Shown here: piece after piece, positions 52,079 through 60,817 of the stretch
How the letters are laid out: every line of letters starts with the position of its first letter
How positions within the stretch are numbered: the first letter of the stretch is position 1
NCBI GenBank assembly: GCA_038239345.1
Contig: JBBSEX010000004.1
Location: 297,079 to 361,078 of the forward strand
Origin: JBBSEX01 sp038239345
GTDB taxonomy: Bacteria > Acidobacteriota > Terriglobia > Bryobacterales > Bryobacteraceae
DNA: 64,000 bases
Direction: 5' to 3'
The notes under the pieces: model-generated
Databases searched by the model: none
What the model was told of the DNA's origin: nothing
What the model saw: the letters and a program-made list of their open reading frames with translations, nothing else
Translations under genes and position numbers: made by a program

Positions 52079-52105
52079 TTTACTCTGAAGGGCGATCTCT
52101 GTCAA
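52077..52105 (-). promoter_or_regulatory. Sigma-70 promoter for the DUF2141 gene
   Basis: Minus strand: TTGACA (52105-52100), 17-base spacer, TAAACT (52082-52077), matching -35 fully and -10 at four of six bases. A leader of about 75 bases follows. Confidence 0.7.
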
Positions 52106-52343
52106 GTAAATCTCGCGCTGCCATCGCCAGTTACACCCATCGTTTGCTATTCTAGTCACGGCATTTCGGGGCGGGAGTTCCGTTCGACAGTGGGAACTCC
52201 GGTCCGCGCTTCTTTACAAAGATTCCACCGGGATCGGCTGCCGGTAACGGGGACTTTCCAAAATCGTGGTAACTTCCAGGTGCGCCGGTAAACGAAGTTC
52301 CGCCCGAGACTAAGAAGGTAGAAACACGCAGGAGTCGACAGGT

Positions 52344-53108
52344 TTGAATTTCGAAAAGATCCAGTACATGACCAGCACTCTGGTGACGAGGGATTTCAAA
52401 ATCCGTTATCGCAATATGTCTCTCGGTGTGCTTTGGTCGGTTGCGAATCCGCTGATCATGACGGCTGTTTTAACATTCGTCTTTACCAGAATTTTTCCTA
52501 ATCCCTCAGTGAAAGGTTTTCCCGCGTTCGTGCTCTGCGCGCTGGTACCGTTTAACTTCTTTTCGGCCGCCTGGCAATCCGGCACGGCATCGATCGTGGC
52601 GAATGCCGCTTTAATTAAGCGCATGCCGATACCCAATGAGATCATTCCGCTTGCGGCCGTCCTTGCGAACTGCGTCCACTTGGGTATCCAGGCAACCCTG
52701 CTGCTTACCATCGCCGTCGCCATGGGACTGGGCGTCTCGCTGTATTGGCTGTGGGTGCCGGTAATTCTTGTGATCTTGACGTTCAGTGTTTGCGGGCTGG
52801 CGATGTTCTTCACCAGCTTCGATGTTTATTTCCGCGACACTCGTTACATCGTGGAATCGGCTCTCTTGATTATGTTCTGGCTAACTCCGATTTTTTATCC
52901 CATCGATATGGTTCCGCCAGCTCTGCGCTGGATCTACCTTACAAATCCGGTAGCCTCGGCGACAGTTAGTTTACGCAACATCATCATGCTTCATCAATCG
53001 CCGTCTTCGCAGGCCATGATGATGTCCTTGGTTTCCGCCACCGCTTTCTCGATTATCGGTTTTTTAACCTTCCATAAGATGAAGTCCCGCTTCGCCGATT
53101 ACCTGTAG
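52344..53108 (+). CDS. Polysaccharide (O-antigen-type) ABC-2 transporter permease
   Basis: 254 residues with six membrane helices. Reads TLVTRDFKIRYRNMSLGVLW, typical Wzm start with amphipathic N-terminus, VNPLIMTAVLTFVFTRIF-like first helix, AALIKRMPIPNEIIPLAAVL, FWLTPIFYPIDMVPPALRWI. TTG start at 52344, nine bases after AGGAG. It pairs with wzt directly downstream; together they move undecaprenyl-linked polysaccharide across the inner membrane. The size is typical of short Wzm/TagG proteins. Confidence 0.92.
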   Translation: MNFEKIQYMTSTLVTRDFKIRYRNMSLGVLWSVANPLIMTAVLTFVFTRIFPNPSVKGFPAFVLCALVPFNFFSAAWQSGTASIVANAALIKRMPIPNEIIPLAAVLANCVHLGIQATLLLTIAVAMGLGVSLYWLWVPVILVILTFSVCGLAMFFTSFDVYFRDTRYIVESALLIMFWLTPIFYPIDMVPPALRWIYLTNPVASATVSLRNIIMLHQSPSSQAMMMSLVSATAFSIIGFLTFHKMKSRFADYL

Positions 53109-53111
53109 CGT

Positions 53112-53882
53112 ATGGCATCCATTATCTTCGAAAACGTATCGAAAACCTTTCTGCGAAATGGCCGCCAGATGCTGTTCCGATCTTTCCTCAAAGACCTAAC
53201 GAATGGAAATCGTGTCGAGCGCCTGGTTGCCTTAAAAGATGTATCGTTTGAAATTAAACACGGCGAAAGCGTCGCATTTATCGGCCGGAATGGCGCCGGA
53301 AAGAGTACAATTCTCAACCTCATCGCGGGGCTGTTAAAACCCGATGGCGGCCGCGTAATCGTGGACGGAAATGTCAGCGCCTTGCTGGATCTGGGCGCGG
53401 GTTTCCACCCGGATATGACCGGTGGCGAGAACCTTCGAATCAATGCCGCGCTGCTTGGCTTTTCCAAGATCACGATTAACGAAAAATTCGACGAGATCGT
53501 GGAATTCTCCGGTTTGGGTTCATTCATCGACCAGCCCTTGCGCACCTACTCTTCCGGTATGGTTGTTCGCCTTGGTTTTTCCGTCGCCGTGCATCTCGAT
53601 CCCTCGATTTTGTTAATCGATGAGGTGCTGGCTGTCGGTGACGCCGCCTTCCAACAGAAGTCGTTCGAGCGAATTCTTGAACTCCGCAAGAATGGCAGCA
53701 TCTTCGTTTGTGTCGCCCATAATCCCGAGGTGCTCAAAATGTTATGTTCACGGGGTGTTTGGATTGAGCAGGGCGTGGTGATGAAGTCCGGCACAATCGA
53801 AGAGGCTTCCGAGGCTTACACGGCGGCCGAATCCAATGTCGTGATAATACGCCCGGACGAAGCATCACAGGAAATCTTATGA
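53112..53882 (+). CDS. Polysaccharide ABC transporter ATP-binding protein (Wzt-like, short form)
   Basis: 256 residues. Walker A VAFIGRNGAGKSTILNLIAG, Wzt-type ALLDLGAGFHPDMTGGENLR, signature YSSGMVVRLGFSVAVHLDPS, Walker B ILLIDEVLAVGDAAFQQKS, switch VCVAHNPEVLKMLC. It lacks the long carbohydrate-binding C-terminal domain of Wzt O8/O9a, so chain-end recognition is not encoded here. It overlaps rfbB by four bases. Confidence 0.93.
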   Translation: MASIIFENVSKTFLRNGRQMLFRSFLKDLTNGNRVERLVALKDVSFEIKHGESVAFIGRNGAGKSTILNLIAGLLKPDGGRVIVDGNVSALLDLGAGFHPDMTGGENLRINAALLGFSKITINEKFDEIVEFSGLGSFIDQPLRTYSSGMVVRLGFSVAVHLDPSILLIDEVLAVGDAAFQQKSFERILELRKNGSIFVCVAHNPEVLKMLCSRGVWIEQGVVMKSGTIEEASEAYTAAESNVVIIRPDEASQEIL

Positions 53883-54892
53883 AACTTCTTGTCACCGGAG
53901 GCGCCGGGTTCATCGGCTCAGCTTTTATACGGCAAACGCTTCGCGAGAATTCGGGCATTCAATTGGTCAATCTAGATAAGCTGACTTACGCCGGCAACCT
54001 CGACAATCTGACCAGCGTCAGCAACGATCCGCGTTATCGATTCGTCCGCGGCGACATTTGCGACGGCAAACTGGTGAATGAACTATTAGCCGAAGAGAAG
54101 CCGGATGCGATTGTGCACTTCGCCGCCGAATCTCATGTAGACCGCAGCATTCTCTCGCCGTTCCCGGTTTTCGAAACCAATCTTCGGGGGACGCTGACGC
54201 TGCTGGATGCGGCTCGAACCCACAAGATCAAACGCTTCCTGCATGTATCAACCGATGAAGTATACGGCAGTATCGATGAGCCGCACGATGCCGATGAAGA
54301 TTATCCTTTGCGAGCGAGCAGTCCCTACTCGGCATCCAAAGCGGGATCCGATTTGCTGGCGCTTTCTTACTTCACCACCTACAAACTGCCTGTGGTTGTT
54401 ACTCGAGCGTCCAATAATTACGGCCCCTTCCAATTTCCCGAGAAGCTGATTCCGCTGATGATATCGAATGCGCTGGAGGGCAAATCATTGCCCATCTACG
54501 GCGACGGCATGCAGGTTCGCGATTGGCTCTATGTAGACGACCATTGCCGGGCCATTCAAGCGGTGCTCGATAAAGGCCGCGAGGGCCAGGTATATAACAT
54601 CGGCGGCAATTGTAGTCTGCCGAATCTCGATGTGGTGAGAAAAATTCTCGCCGCCACCGGACAGCCCGAAAGCCTCATGAAAACCGTGACGGACCGTCCG
54701 GGTCATGATCGCCGTTATGCGCTGTCGTCGGAAAAGCTGCTGCGTGAAACCGGCTGCGATCCGCTGATGGATTTCGACGAAGGCCTCGCTCTAACCGTCC
54801 GGTGGTATCGCGACAATCGTTCGTGGGTGGACCGTGTACGATCCGGAGAGTATCAGGCGTACTACGAACTGCAGTATGGAGCGCGGGCTTAA
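53879..54892 (+). CDS. rfbB: dTDP-glucose 4,6-dehydratase
   Basis: 337 residues. Converts dTDP-glucose into dTDP-4-keto-6-deoxyglucose for rhamnose and other deoxysugars. NAD fold LVTGGAGFIGSAFIRQTL, catalytic STDEVYGSIDE and YSASKAGSDLLALSY (Tyr and Lys), NNYGPFQFPEKLIPLMISN and YGDGMQVRDWLYVDDHC. Standard length. In the same run as wzm/wzt, so it likely makes a precursor for the exported glycan. The rest of the rhamnose set (rfbACD) is not in this window. Confidence 0.95.
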   Translation: MKLLVTGGAGFIGSAFIRQTLRENSGIQLVNLDKLTYAGNLDNLTSVSNDPRYRFVRGDICDGKLVNELLAEEKPDAIVHFAAESHVDRSILSPFPVFETNLRGTLTLLDAARTHKIKRFLHVSTDEVYGSIDEPHDADEDYPLRASSPYSASKAGSDLLALSYFTTYKLPVVVTRASNNYGPFQFPEKLIPLMISNALEGKSLPIYGDGMQVRDWLYVDDHCRAIQAVLDKGREGQVYNIGGNCSLPNLDVVRKILAATGQPESLMKTVTDRPGHDRRYALSSEKLLRETGCDPLMDFDEGLALTVRWYRDNRSWVDRVRSGEYQAYYELQYGARA

Positions 54893-55605
54893 AACTTTAG
54901 CAAGGGTTCGATAGTCCGCAGCACGGTTGCCGCTACTTTTCTATTGCCCGCCGCCGTGGGATGGATTCCATCGGCCTGGATCATCTTCATATCGGGCGTG
55001 AACACGTCTTTCAATAAGAACGGAATTAGAGCCAGTTTATACTTGGCGGCAAGCTGCACGTAGATCTGTTCGAAATCGTGGATGTAGACCGGACCATAAT
55101 TGGGCGGAAGCGTCATGCCGGCAAGCACCAGCCGTGGTCCGGCGGCCTTCAATTCGGTCACGATCTTTTCCAGATTGGCCCGCGTAGTGGAAATTGGAAG
55201 TCCGCGCAGACCATCGTTGCCTCCGAACTCCACGATCACGATCTTCGGCTTAAGCGCGATAATCGTGTCCACTCGGGAGAGCGCGCCGGTTGTCGTTTCG
55301 CCGCTGATGCCGGCATTGACGACCCTCATCTTGTCTCCCAGGGACTTCTGCAGGTAATCGGGATAACTGAGACCCGCTTCGACACCAAAGCCGGCGGTGA
55401 GGCTATCGCCGAACGCGACTAGAATGGGGCGGCGATCGTTAGCATCGACGGGCGCGAGCGTCGGTCCGGCGCCAGGATTGAACGATCCCGCGGGCTTGGG
55501 CGGGACAGCATCCGTAACAGCGGTAACAGCGGCGTCGGGAGCCTTCGGTTCCCTGCTACAACCGGCTAAAAACAGGCACGCGGCGAGCAAATAAAAAAAG
55601 AGCAT
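54889..55605 (-). CDS. GDSL-type arylesterase / lysophospholipase (TesA-like lipoprotein)
   Basis: 238 residues. Lipoprotein signal with lipobox LAGC (about residues 13-16). SGNH hydrolase blocks: VAFGDSLTAGFGVEAGLSYP (Ser), VVNAGISGETTTGALSRVD (Gly), VIVEFGGNDGLRGLP (Asn), and QADGIHPTAAGNRKVAATVL (Asp-His). All four are present, so it is expected to be active as an esterase in the periplasm or outer membrane. It is divergent from ybbA, the neighbour of tesA in many bacteria, which supports the TesA assignment. Confidence 0.93.
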   Translation of the reverse strand: MLFFYLLAACLFLAGCSREPKAPDAAVTAVTDAVPPKPAGSFNPGAGPTLAPVDANDRRPILVAFGDSLTAGFGVEAGLSYPDYLQKSLGDKMRVVNAGISGETTTGALSRVDTIIALKPKIVIVEFGGNDGLRGLPISTTRANLEKIVTELKAAGPRLVLAGMTLPPNYGPVYIHDFEQIYVQLAAKYKLALIPFLLKDVFTPDMKMIQADGIHPTAAGNRKVAATVLRTIEPLLKF

Positions 55606-55636
55606 CTACAGTCATGATAATAATCGGTAGAGGGGC

Positions 55637-56383
55637 ATGTCGACATTGCAGCCAAACACGTCACGTCAGGACTCGTCGCAAAAGATCATTGAAGTTTCCG
55701 GTCTGACCAAGACCATTGCCACCGGGACACACAAGGTGGAGATTCTACGGGGCGTCACTTTCGATGTGCCCAAGGGGCAATTCGTGGCCATCATGGGCCA
55801 ATCGGGAAGCGGCAAGAGCACTCTATTAGGGCTGCTCGCTGGACTCGATTCGGTGACATCGGGCGGGATCGTGCTTGACGGCGAAGATATCACGGGACTG
55901 GAAGAGGACAAGCTCGCGGTCCTCCGGGGGCGCAAAATCGGATTCGTTTTTCAGTCCTATCAATTGATCCCAACCTTGACCGCCGAGGAAAACGTTCTGC
56001 TTCCATACGAGTTGGCGGGAGGCGGCGGCAATGAAGGCGAGAAGCGCGCCAAAGAACTGCTGGACAATGTTGGATTGGCTGACCGGCGGGATCATTATCC
56101 GGTGCAGCTATCGGGCGGCGAACAGCAGCGGGTAGCCTTGGCGCGGGCATTTATGGTGCGTCCGCCGATTCTGATGGCTGACGAGCCGACTGGAAATCTT
56201 GACACGCAAAACGGACGTCATGTTCTGGAGTTGCTGATCGCCCTGAACCAGCGGGAAGGGACGACGCTGGTGCTGGTGACGCACGATGCGCAACTGGCGG
56301 GGTATGCCGACCGCATCATTACTTTGCAGGATGGGTTGATTCTGAGCGATCTGCCGCAGGAAGCGCGGATGGCGAAACAATGA
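55637..56383 (+). CDS. ABC transporter ATP-binding protein (YbbA/LolD type)
   Basis: 248 residues. Walker A VAIMGQSGSGKSTLLGLLAG, Q-loop GFVFQSYQLIPTLTAEENVL, signature LSGGEQQRVALARAFMVRPP, Walker B ILMADEPTGNLDTQNGRH and LVLVTHDAQLAG. MacB/LolD-type ATPase. It starts with GAGGGG upstream, and overlaps the permease by four bases (ATGA). Confidence 0.95.
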   Translation: MSTLQPNTSRQDSSQKIIEVSGLTKTIATGTHKVEILRGVTFDVPKGQFVAIMGQSGSGKSTLLGLLAGLDSVTSGGIVLDGEDITGLEEDKLAVLRGRKIGFVFQSYQLIPTLTAEENVLLPYELAGGGGNEGEKRAKELLDNVGLADRRDHYPVQLSGGEQQRVALARAFMVRPPILMADEPTGNLDTQNGRHVLELLIALNQREGTTLVLVTHDAQLAGYADRIITLQDGLILSDLPQEARMAKQ

Positions 56384-58932
56384 AGGGTTTTTCGTGGAAG
56401 ACGGCGGCAAAAATCGCCTGGCGTGAAACACGGGCCTCTTCGGTTAAGTTTGGTTTTGTCATTCTGGCGGTTGCGGCCGGCGTCGGTGCGGTGGATGGCG
56501 TACGAGGATTCAGCCAGTCCTTTCGCACGATGCTGCTGCGCGAGGCGCGGACGCTAATGGCAGGCGACTTGTCCACGCGCATCTTCACGATGCCCACGCC
56601 GGACCAGATTCTTCTGCTGGAAAAATTGCGTTCGCAGGGCGTCGATCGAACATGGCTTACCGAGACATTCTCCATGGCGGCTTCGAGCCATGTCGCCGAT
56701 CCGCTGCTGGTGTCGATCAAAGCGGTGGATCCTGAAAAATATCCCTACTACGGAAAGGTTCAACTGCAACCCGATGAGCCTCTGCGCGCTGCCTTGACGG
56801 CGGACACGGTAGCGGTCTCAGACGATTTGATGTTGCGTCTCAAATTGTCGCCAGGCGATTCCATCAAGGTGGGTGGCCAGGACTTCCGCATCGCCGCCGT
56901 GGTGCTGAAGGAGCCCGACCGCATGTCCGGCAGTCTGAATCTGGGGCTACGGCTGATGATGTCCCGGGAAGCGCTGGAGAAAACAGGTTTGATGCGTCCT
57001 GGCAGCCGCGCCGCGCAACGCTTTCTATTCAAGCTGGCGCCAAATGCGCCGCCGGTGGAACAGGTCCGCCAGACTCTGAAGAAAGCTTTTCCAGAAGGGC
57101 TGGTGATCGACTTTCGCGAGACGCATCCCATCATCACCAAAGGATTGGAACGCTCGACGATGTTCTTGAGTTTAGTCAGCTTGATCGCCTTGATTGTGGG
57201 GGCGCTGGGCGTCGGAATGGCGATGCATTCCCACTTGCAACAGAAGATGGACAACATCGCCGTAATGAAATCGCTCGGTGGGCGATCCAATCAGATTTTG
57301 CGGATTTACCTGCTGCAGACGCTATTGTTGGGGATCGCCGGCGGTGCGCTTGGCGTGGTGGTGGGAAGTGGCGTACAACAATTGTTCCCCGTGTTGATTG
57401 CCAAGTATTTCTCCATGAAGCCTGGTCCGTTATGGAGTTGGAGCGCCGCATCGCAAGGCATTGGGGTGGGCGTCTTGACGACGCTTTTGTTCACATTGCC
57501 GCCGCTGCTTTCCATTCGTCGAATCCGGCCCAGCCTGATCTTGCGGCGGAACATGCTGGAATCCCGGCCGCCTTGGCGCGAACGTCTGCGCGAGTCGCGC
57601 TTGGGGCTGGCGGCGGGTGGGTTGATCCTGCTGGGTATCGGCGGAATCGCGGCTTGGCTCAGCGAATCGGCGAAGTTGGGGTCGTACTTCGTGGGGGGCC
57701 TGGTGGCGAGCCTGGTTGCGTTGGGAATCGTCGCCTGGCTGCTGCTGCGGGGGATTCGCACGTTCTTGCGAAATTCTCCCTGGCGTCTACCCATGTCTCT
57801 GCGTCACGGTATGGCGAATTTATACAGACAGGGCAATCAGGCCCAAGCGGTTTTAATCGCGCTTGGCGTTGGGGTGATGTTCACGCTGACCGTTTATCTG
57901 GTTCAGGAAAATCTTCTGAAACAGATTGTCCGCAGCGCGCCACCAGGGATGCCGAATGTCTTTCTGCTGGACATTACCGAAGCACAGCGGCAGGGTGTCT
58001 TCGATCTGCTGACGAAACAACCGGGAGTGGAGGGGCAACCGGAGATCATTCCATCGGTGGCGGCTAAGCTTGTCGCGGTGGAGGGCGTCCCGGTGGAGAA
58101 ACTCAACCTGCAAGGCTGGGGACGGCGTTTCCTGCAGACACGATCCGTGATGTGGGATGCGGTGGTTCCTCCGCAGACGACAATTCTGCAGGGTGCCTGG
58201 TGGCCGAAGGAAACCAGCGAGCCAGTGGTCTCGATAGCGGAAGAGGCGGCGAAGATCCTGAACGTGAAGCCTGGTTCGCATATCGAGATGATCGCCTCAG
58301 GGCGGCAGATCAAGGCTACCGTCCGCGCGGTTCATCGTACGGAAGCGATCCGCGTAAGCGCCAGCAATGAATTTATCTTCAACCCCGAACCGCTGGCGCA
58401 TCTGCCCACGATGTATTATGGCGGGCTGCGCGTGAAGCCGGCGCTGGTGCCGGGCCTGCAGAAGATCGCCTACGAACGTTATCCGACGGTGACCGTGGTG
58501 AACATCGCCGATGCCCTGGAGATCGTGCAGGAAGTAGTAGATCAAATCTCGCTGGTGATTCGCTTCCTATCGGCCTTCGCTATTCTCGCTGGAGCCATCA
58601 TTCTGGCGTCAAGCGTCGCGGGAACGCGCTTGCGGCGGCTACGCGAGGTGGTGATTCTGAAAACACTCGGCGCCACGCGTTCGCGAGTGGCTCGCATCTT
58701 CTCCGTTGAATTTCTCACTCTGGGACTGGTTGCCGGATTGATGGGAAGTATTTTGGCGACGGTGTTCTCCAGTTTGATTCTGAAGCGGCTGCTGGATGCC
58801 GAATTTCACTTCGACTGGCTCCCCAACCTGATCTGTATTGCGCTGACGGCCCTGCTGGCGAACGGGTCGGGTTGGGCGGCCAGCTTCCGGATCCTCAGCC
58901 AAAAACCGCTGGAGATTTTGCGCGAAGAGTAA
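56380..58932 (+). CDS. FtsX-like ABC transporter permease (YbbP type)
   Basis: 850 residues, long for a single permease; it has two FtsX-like permease domains (about 240-370 and 700-850) on either side of two periplasmic domains, plus a middle membrane block near 410-450. The N-terminus reads WKTAAKIAWRETRASSVKFG; the first FtsX domain has VALIVGALGVGMAMHSH-like text and IAVMKSLGGRSNQILRIYLL; the last has RLRRLREVVILKTLGATRSR. Partner of the preceding YbbA-like ATPase. The gene pair and adjacent esterase match the tesA-ybbA-ybbP neighbourhood, whose function is linked to lipoprotein or lysophospholipid handling in other bacteria. Confidence 0.93.
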   Translation: MKGFSWKTAAKIAWRETRASSVKFGFVILAVAAGVGAVDGVRGFSQSFRTMLLREARTLMAGDLSTRIFTMPTPDQILLLEKLRSQGVDRTWLTETFSMAASSHVADPLLVSIKAVDPEKYPYYGKVQLQPDEPLRAALTADTVAVSDDLMLRLKLSPGDSIKVGGQDFRIAAVVLKEPDRMSGSLNLGLRLMMSREALEKTGLMRPGSRAAQRFLFKLAPNAPPVEQVRQTLKKAFPEGLVIDFRETHPIITKGLERSTMFLSLVSLIALIVGALGVGMAMHSHLQQKMDNIAVMKSLGGRSNQILRIYLLQTLLLGIAGGALGVVVGSGVQQLFPVLIAKYFSMKPGPLWSWSAASQGIGVGVLTTLLFTLPPLLSIRRIRPSLILRRNMLESRPPWRERLRESRLGLAAGGLILLGIGGIAAWLSESAKLGSYFVGGLVASLVALGIVAWLLLRGIRTFLRNSPWRLPMSLRHGMANLYRQGNQAQAVLIALGVGVMFTLTVYLVQENLLKQIVRSAPPGMPNVFLLDITEAQRQGVFDLLTKQPGVEGQPEIIPSVAAKLVAVEGVPVEKLNLQGWGRRFLQTRSVMWDAVVPPQTTILQGAWWPKETSEPVVSIAEEAAKILNVKPGSHIEMIASGRQIKATVRAVHRTEAIRVSASNEFIFNPEPLAHLPTMYYGGLRVKPALVPGLQKIAYERYPTVTVVNIADALEIVQEVVDQISLVIRFLSAFAILAGAIILASSVAGTRLRRLREVVILKTLGATRSRVARIFSVEFLTLGLVAGLMGSILATVFSSLILKRLLDAEFHFDWLPNLICIALTALLANGSGWAASFRILSQKPLEILREE

Positions 58933-58936
58933 GCGC

Positions 58937-59845
58937 TTACAGGTGCGGTGCGTAGTAGCCGCGCCGGGCTCGCACCACCAGATCCTTCCGGCCCTTCACG
59001 GAAATATCCACCGGATGATAAAGTCCGTCGGTCTTTAGCGGCTCTGGCCGGTAGAGCACGTTGTACTGATGACGCAATTCATTGGCGATGTTCTCGAAAG
59101 ACTGTGAAAGATCCTCGGCCTTGAATGGAAAGAACGAAAGTCCACCGGTTTCCTTGGCGAAATATTTCATGATCCTGTCGCCCTCGGTGGGCTGTCGAGA
59201 GATATTGGTGGAAATGCTGTAAATGACGACGTCGGCTTTCTGCGCCATCTCCAGGGCCTGTTCTCGCGTGTACCGGCTCTGATTGTCATCGCCGTCGCTT
59301 AGCACCACCATCGCCCGGCGAAACTTGTATCGCGGCTGATCGAGCATCAGCTTGTCGCGGCAGGCAAAAAAGATCGCGTCATACATGGCGGTGCCCCCGC
59401 CGGGACGCAATCCCATGACAGCCTTCGCCAAGTCGTCGACGTTATCGGTAAGGTCGATAACCAACTCCGCAGCCGTATCAAAGCTAACCACGGTGGCCTT
59501 GTCCTGCTTCGGCCGAACGACGGATTGAATGAAGCGCGTGGCGGCTTCCTGCTGAAAACGGAATCGCTCACGGATGCTGTTGCTGGTATCGATCAGAATA
59601 GCCAGGCGCAGCGGAAGATTCGTTTCCGCGGTGAACTCCAGAATCTGCTGCGGCTTCTTATTTTCGACAATCTGAAAATCGTCTTTATTCAGATCCGTAA
59701 CGAAGCGTCCCTTTTTATCGGACACCGTATATAGCAGATTGACGCGTGTGACATCCAGGCGGATGGAGACTTCTCCGTCGTCGGTAGCCTTCTGGGCTGC
59801 GAACATTGGCAGCAGGCTGAGTATGGAGACAAGCAGATATTTCAT
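58937..59845 (-). CDS. VWA-domain secreted protein (VWFA-related, acidobacterial type)
   Basis: 302 residues. Signal peptide MKYLLVSILSLLPMFA, then an N-terminal beta domain (VSIRLDVTRVNLLYTVSDKK) and a VWA fold with the MIDAS motif LAILIDTSNSIRERF (DxSxS), the Thr-containing GGGTAMYDAI and the Asp in MVVLSDGDDNQSRYT, so divalent-metal adhesion is possible. It ends after the VWA domain with a small beta tail (VDISVKGRKDLVVRARRGYY). Widespread in acidobacteria; partner unknown. Convergent to the ybbP-like gene. Confidence 0.9.
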   Translation of the reverse strand: MKYLLVSILSLLPMFAAQKATDDGEVSIRLDVTRVNLLYTVSDKKGRFVTDLNKDDFQIVENKKPQQILEFTAETNLPLRLAILIDTSNSIRERFRFQQEAATRFIQSVVRPKQDKATVVSFDTAAELVIDLTDNVDDLAKAVMGLRPGGGTAMYDAIFFACRDKLMLDQPRYKFRRAMVVLSDGDDNQSRYTREQALEMAQKADVVIYSISTNISRQPTEGDRIMKYFAKETGGLSFFPFKAEDLSQSFENIANELRHQYNVLYRPEPLKTDGLYHPVDISVKGRKDLVVRARRGYYAPHL

Positions 59846-59859
59846 TTCGGGTAACTCGA

Positions 59860-60774
59860 TTATATGAGTCCCGCGATCCAGGACTCAAGTTCAGGCGGGA
59901 TGGGCGCTTCCACGTCGATTCGCTTTCCGGTGGACGGGCTGTTGAACCCGATGCGATGCGCATGCAGCAAATAATGATCGGGCATCAGGACGCTTTCAAT
60001 TCGCGCGGGTGCTCCGTAGAGGCGATCGCCCACAACGGGATATCCGATGCTGGATAGGTGAACCCGGATCTGGTGCGTGCGGCCGGTTCCAATCTTGACG
60101 CGAAGATAAGTGAAATGCGGGAAGCGCTGGATCACTTCATATTGCGTGACCGCGCTGCGCCCCTGGCTCTGCGTTGTCGTCATGCGCGTGCGGTGGATCG
60201 GGTGGCGAGAAATCGGCGTCCGGATGATCCCCGTGGCGAGAGCAGTGCGGCCGTGAACAATCGTGAGGTAGATTTTTTCCACTTCGCGGCTGGCGAACTG
60301 CTCCGCCAGAGCCCGATGCGCGGCGTCTGTTCTGGCAACCAGCAGGACTCCGCTGGTGTAGCGGTCCAACCGGTGAACGATGCCGGGCCGCAAATCCCCG
60401 CCAAGTTCCGACAGTTTTCCGAAGCGGTGAACCAACCGATTAACAAGCGTCCCCTCATGATTACCGGCGCCGGCGTGAACCACGACACCGGATTGTTTGT
60501 TCACCACGATGACGTCGTCGTCTTCATAGAGCACGTCGACAGGCAGATCTTCGGCCACCGCTTTGAGCGGCGCCAACTCGGCGGGATCGACGGCGATCCG
60601 CTCAGTTCCACGCAACGTGTAAGACGACTTCATCGAATCGCCATTAACGTGAACCCTGCCAGCTTTGATCCAAGCTTGCAAGCGCGACCGGCTAAACCGC
60701 GGAAGGTTCTCCTGCAAGTAATGGTCGAGACGCTTGCCCAAATCGCTAGGCCCGGCAATGAATTCCACGTTCAA
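59860..60774 (-). CDS. RluA-family pseudouridine synthase
   Basis: 304 residues. N-terminal S4 RNA-binding domain (LDHYLQENLPRFSRSRLQAW, KAGRVHVNGD). Catalytic domain with VNKQSGVVVHAGAGNHEGTL, IVHRLDRYTSGVLLVARTD containing the catalytic Asp, and C-terminal IGTGRTHQIRVHLSSIGYPV. RluD-like, which modifies 23S rRNA helix 69; exact target not provable. TTG start at 60774, with a GTG two codons later as alternative. Divergent from the GT39-like gene 43 bases away. Confidence 0.94.
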   Translation of the reverse strand: MNVEFIAGPSDLGKRLDHYLQENLPRFSRSRLQAWIKAGRVHVNGDSMKSSYTLRGTERIAVDPAELAPLKAVAEDLPVDVLYEDDDVIVVNKQSGVVVHAGAGNHEGTLVNRLVHRFGKLSELGGDLRPGIVHRLDRYTSGVLLVARTDAAHRALAEQFASREVEKIYLTIVHGRTALATGIIRTPISRHPIHRTRMTTTQSQGRSAVTQYEVIQRFPHFTYLRVKIGTGRTHQIRVHLSSIGYPVVGDRLYGAPARIESVLMPDHYLLHAHRIGFNSPSTGKRIDVEAPIPPELESWIAGLI

Positions 60775-60817
60775 ACCGTAACATGCGGCAAGACGACTCT
60801 GTATTCTGATAGGACCG

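Larger units (their letters stand above)
51997..52343. other. Divergent regulatory region, 347 bases, with promoter and inverted repeats
   Basis: The region separates the DUF2141 gene (minus) from wzm (plus). It contains the DUF2141 promoter and CTTAAC palindrome, listed separately, and an 8-bp inverted repeat GGAGTTCC...GGAACTCC at 52174-52200 with an 11-base loop and no T-run, closer to the wzm side. No additional ORF is convincing. Confidence 0.5.
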
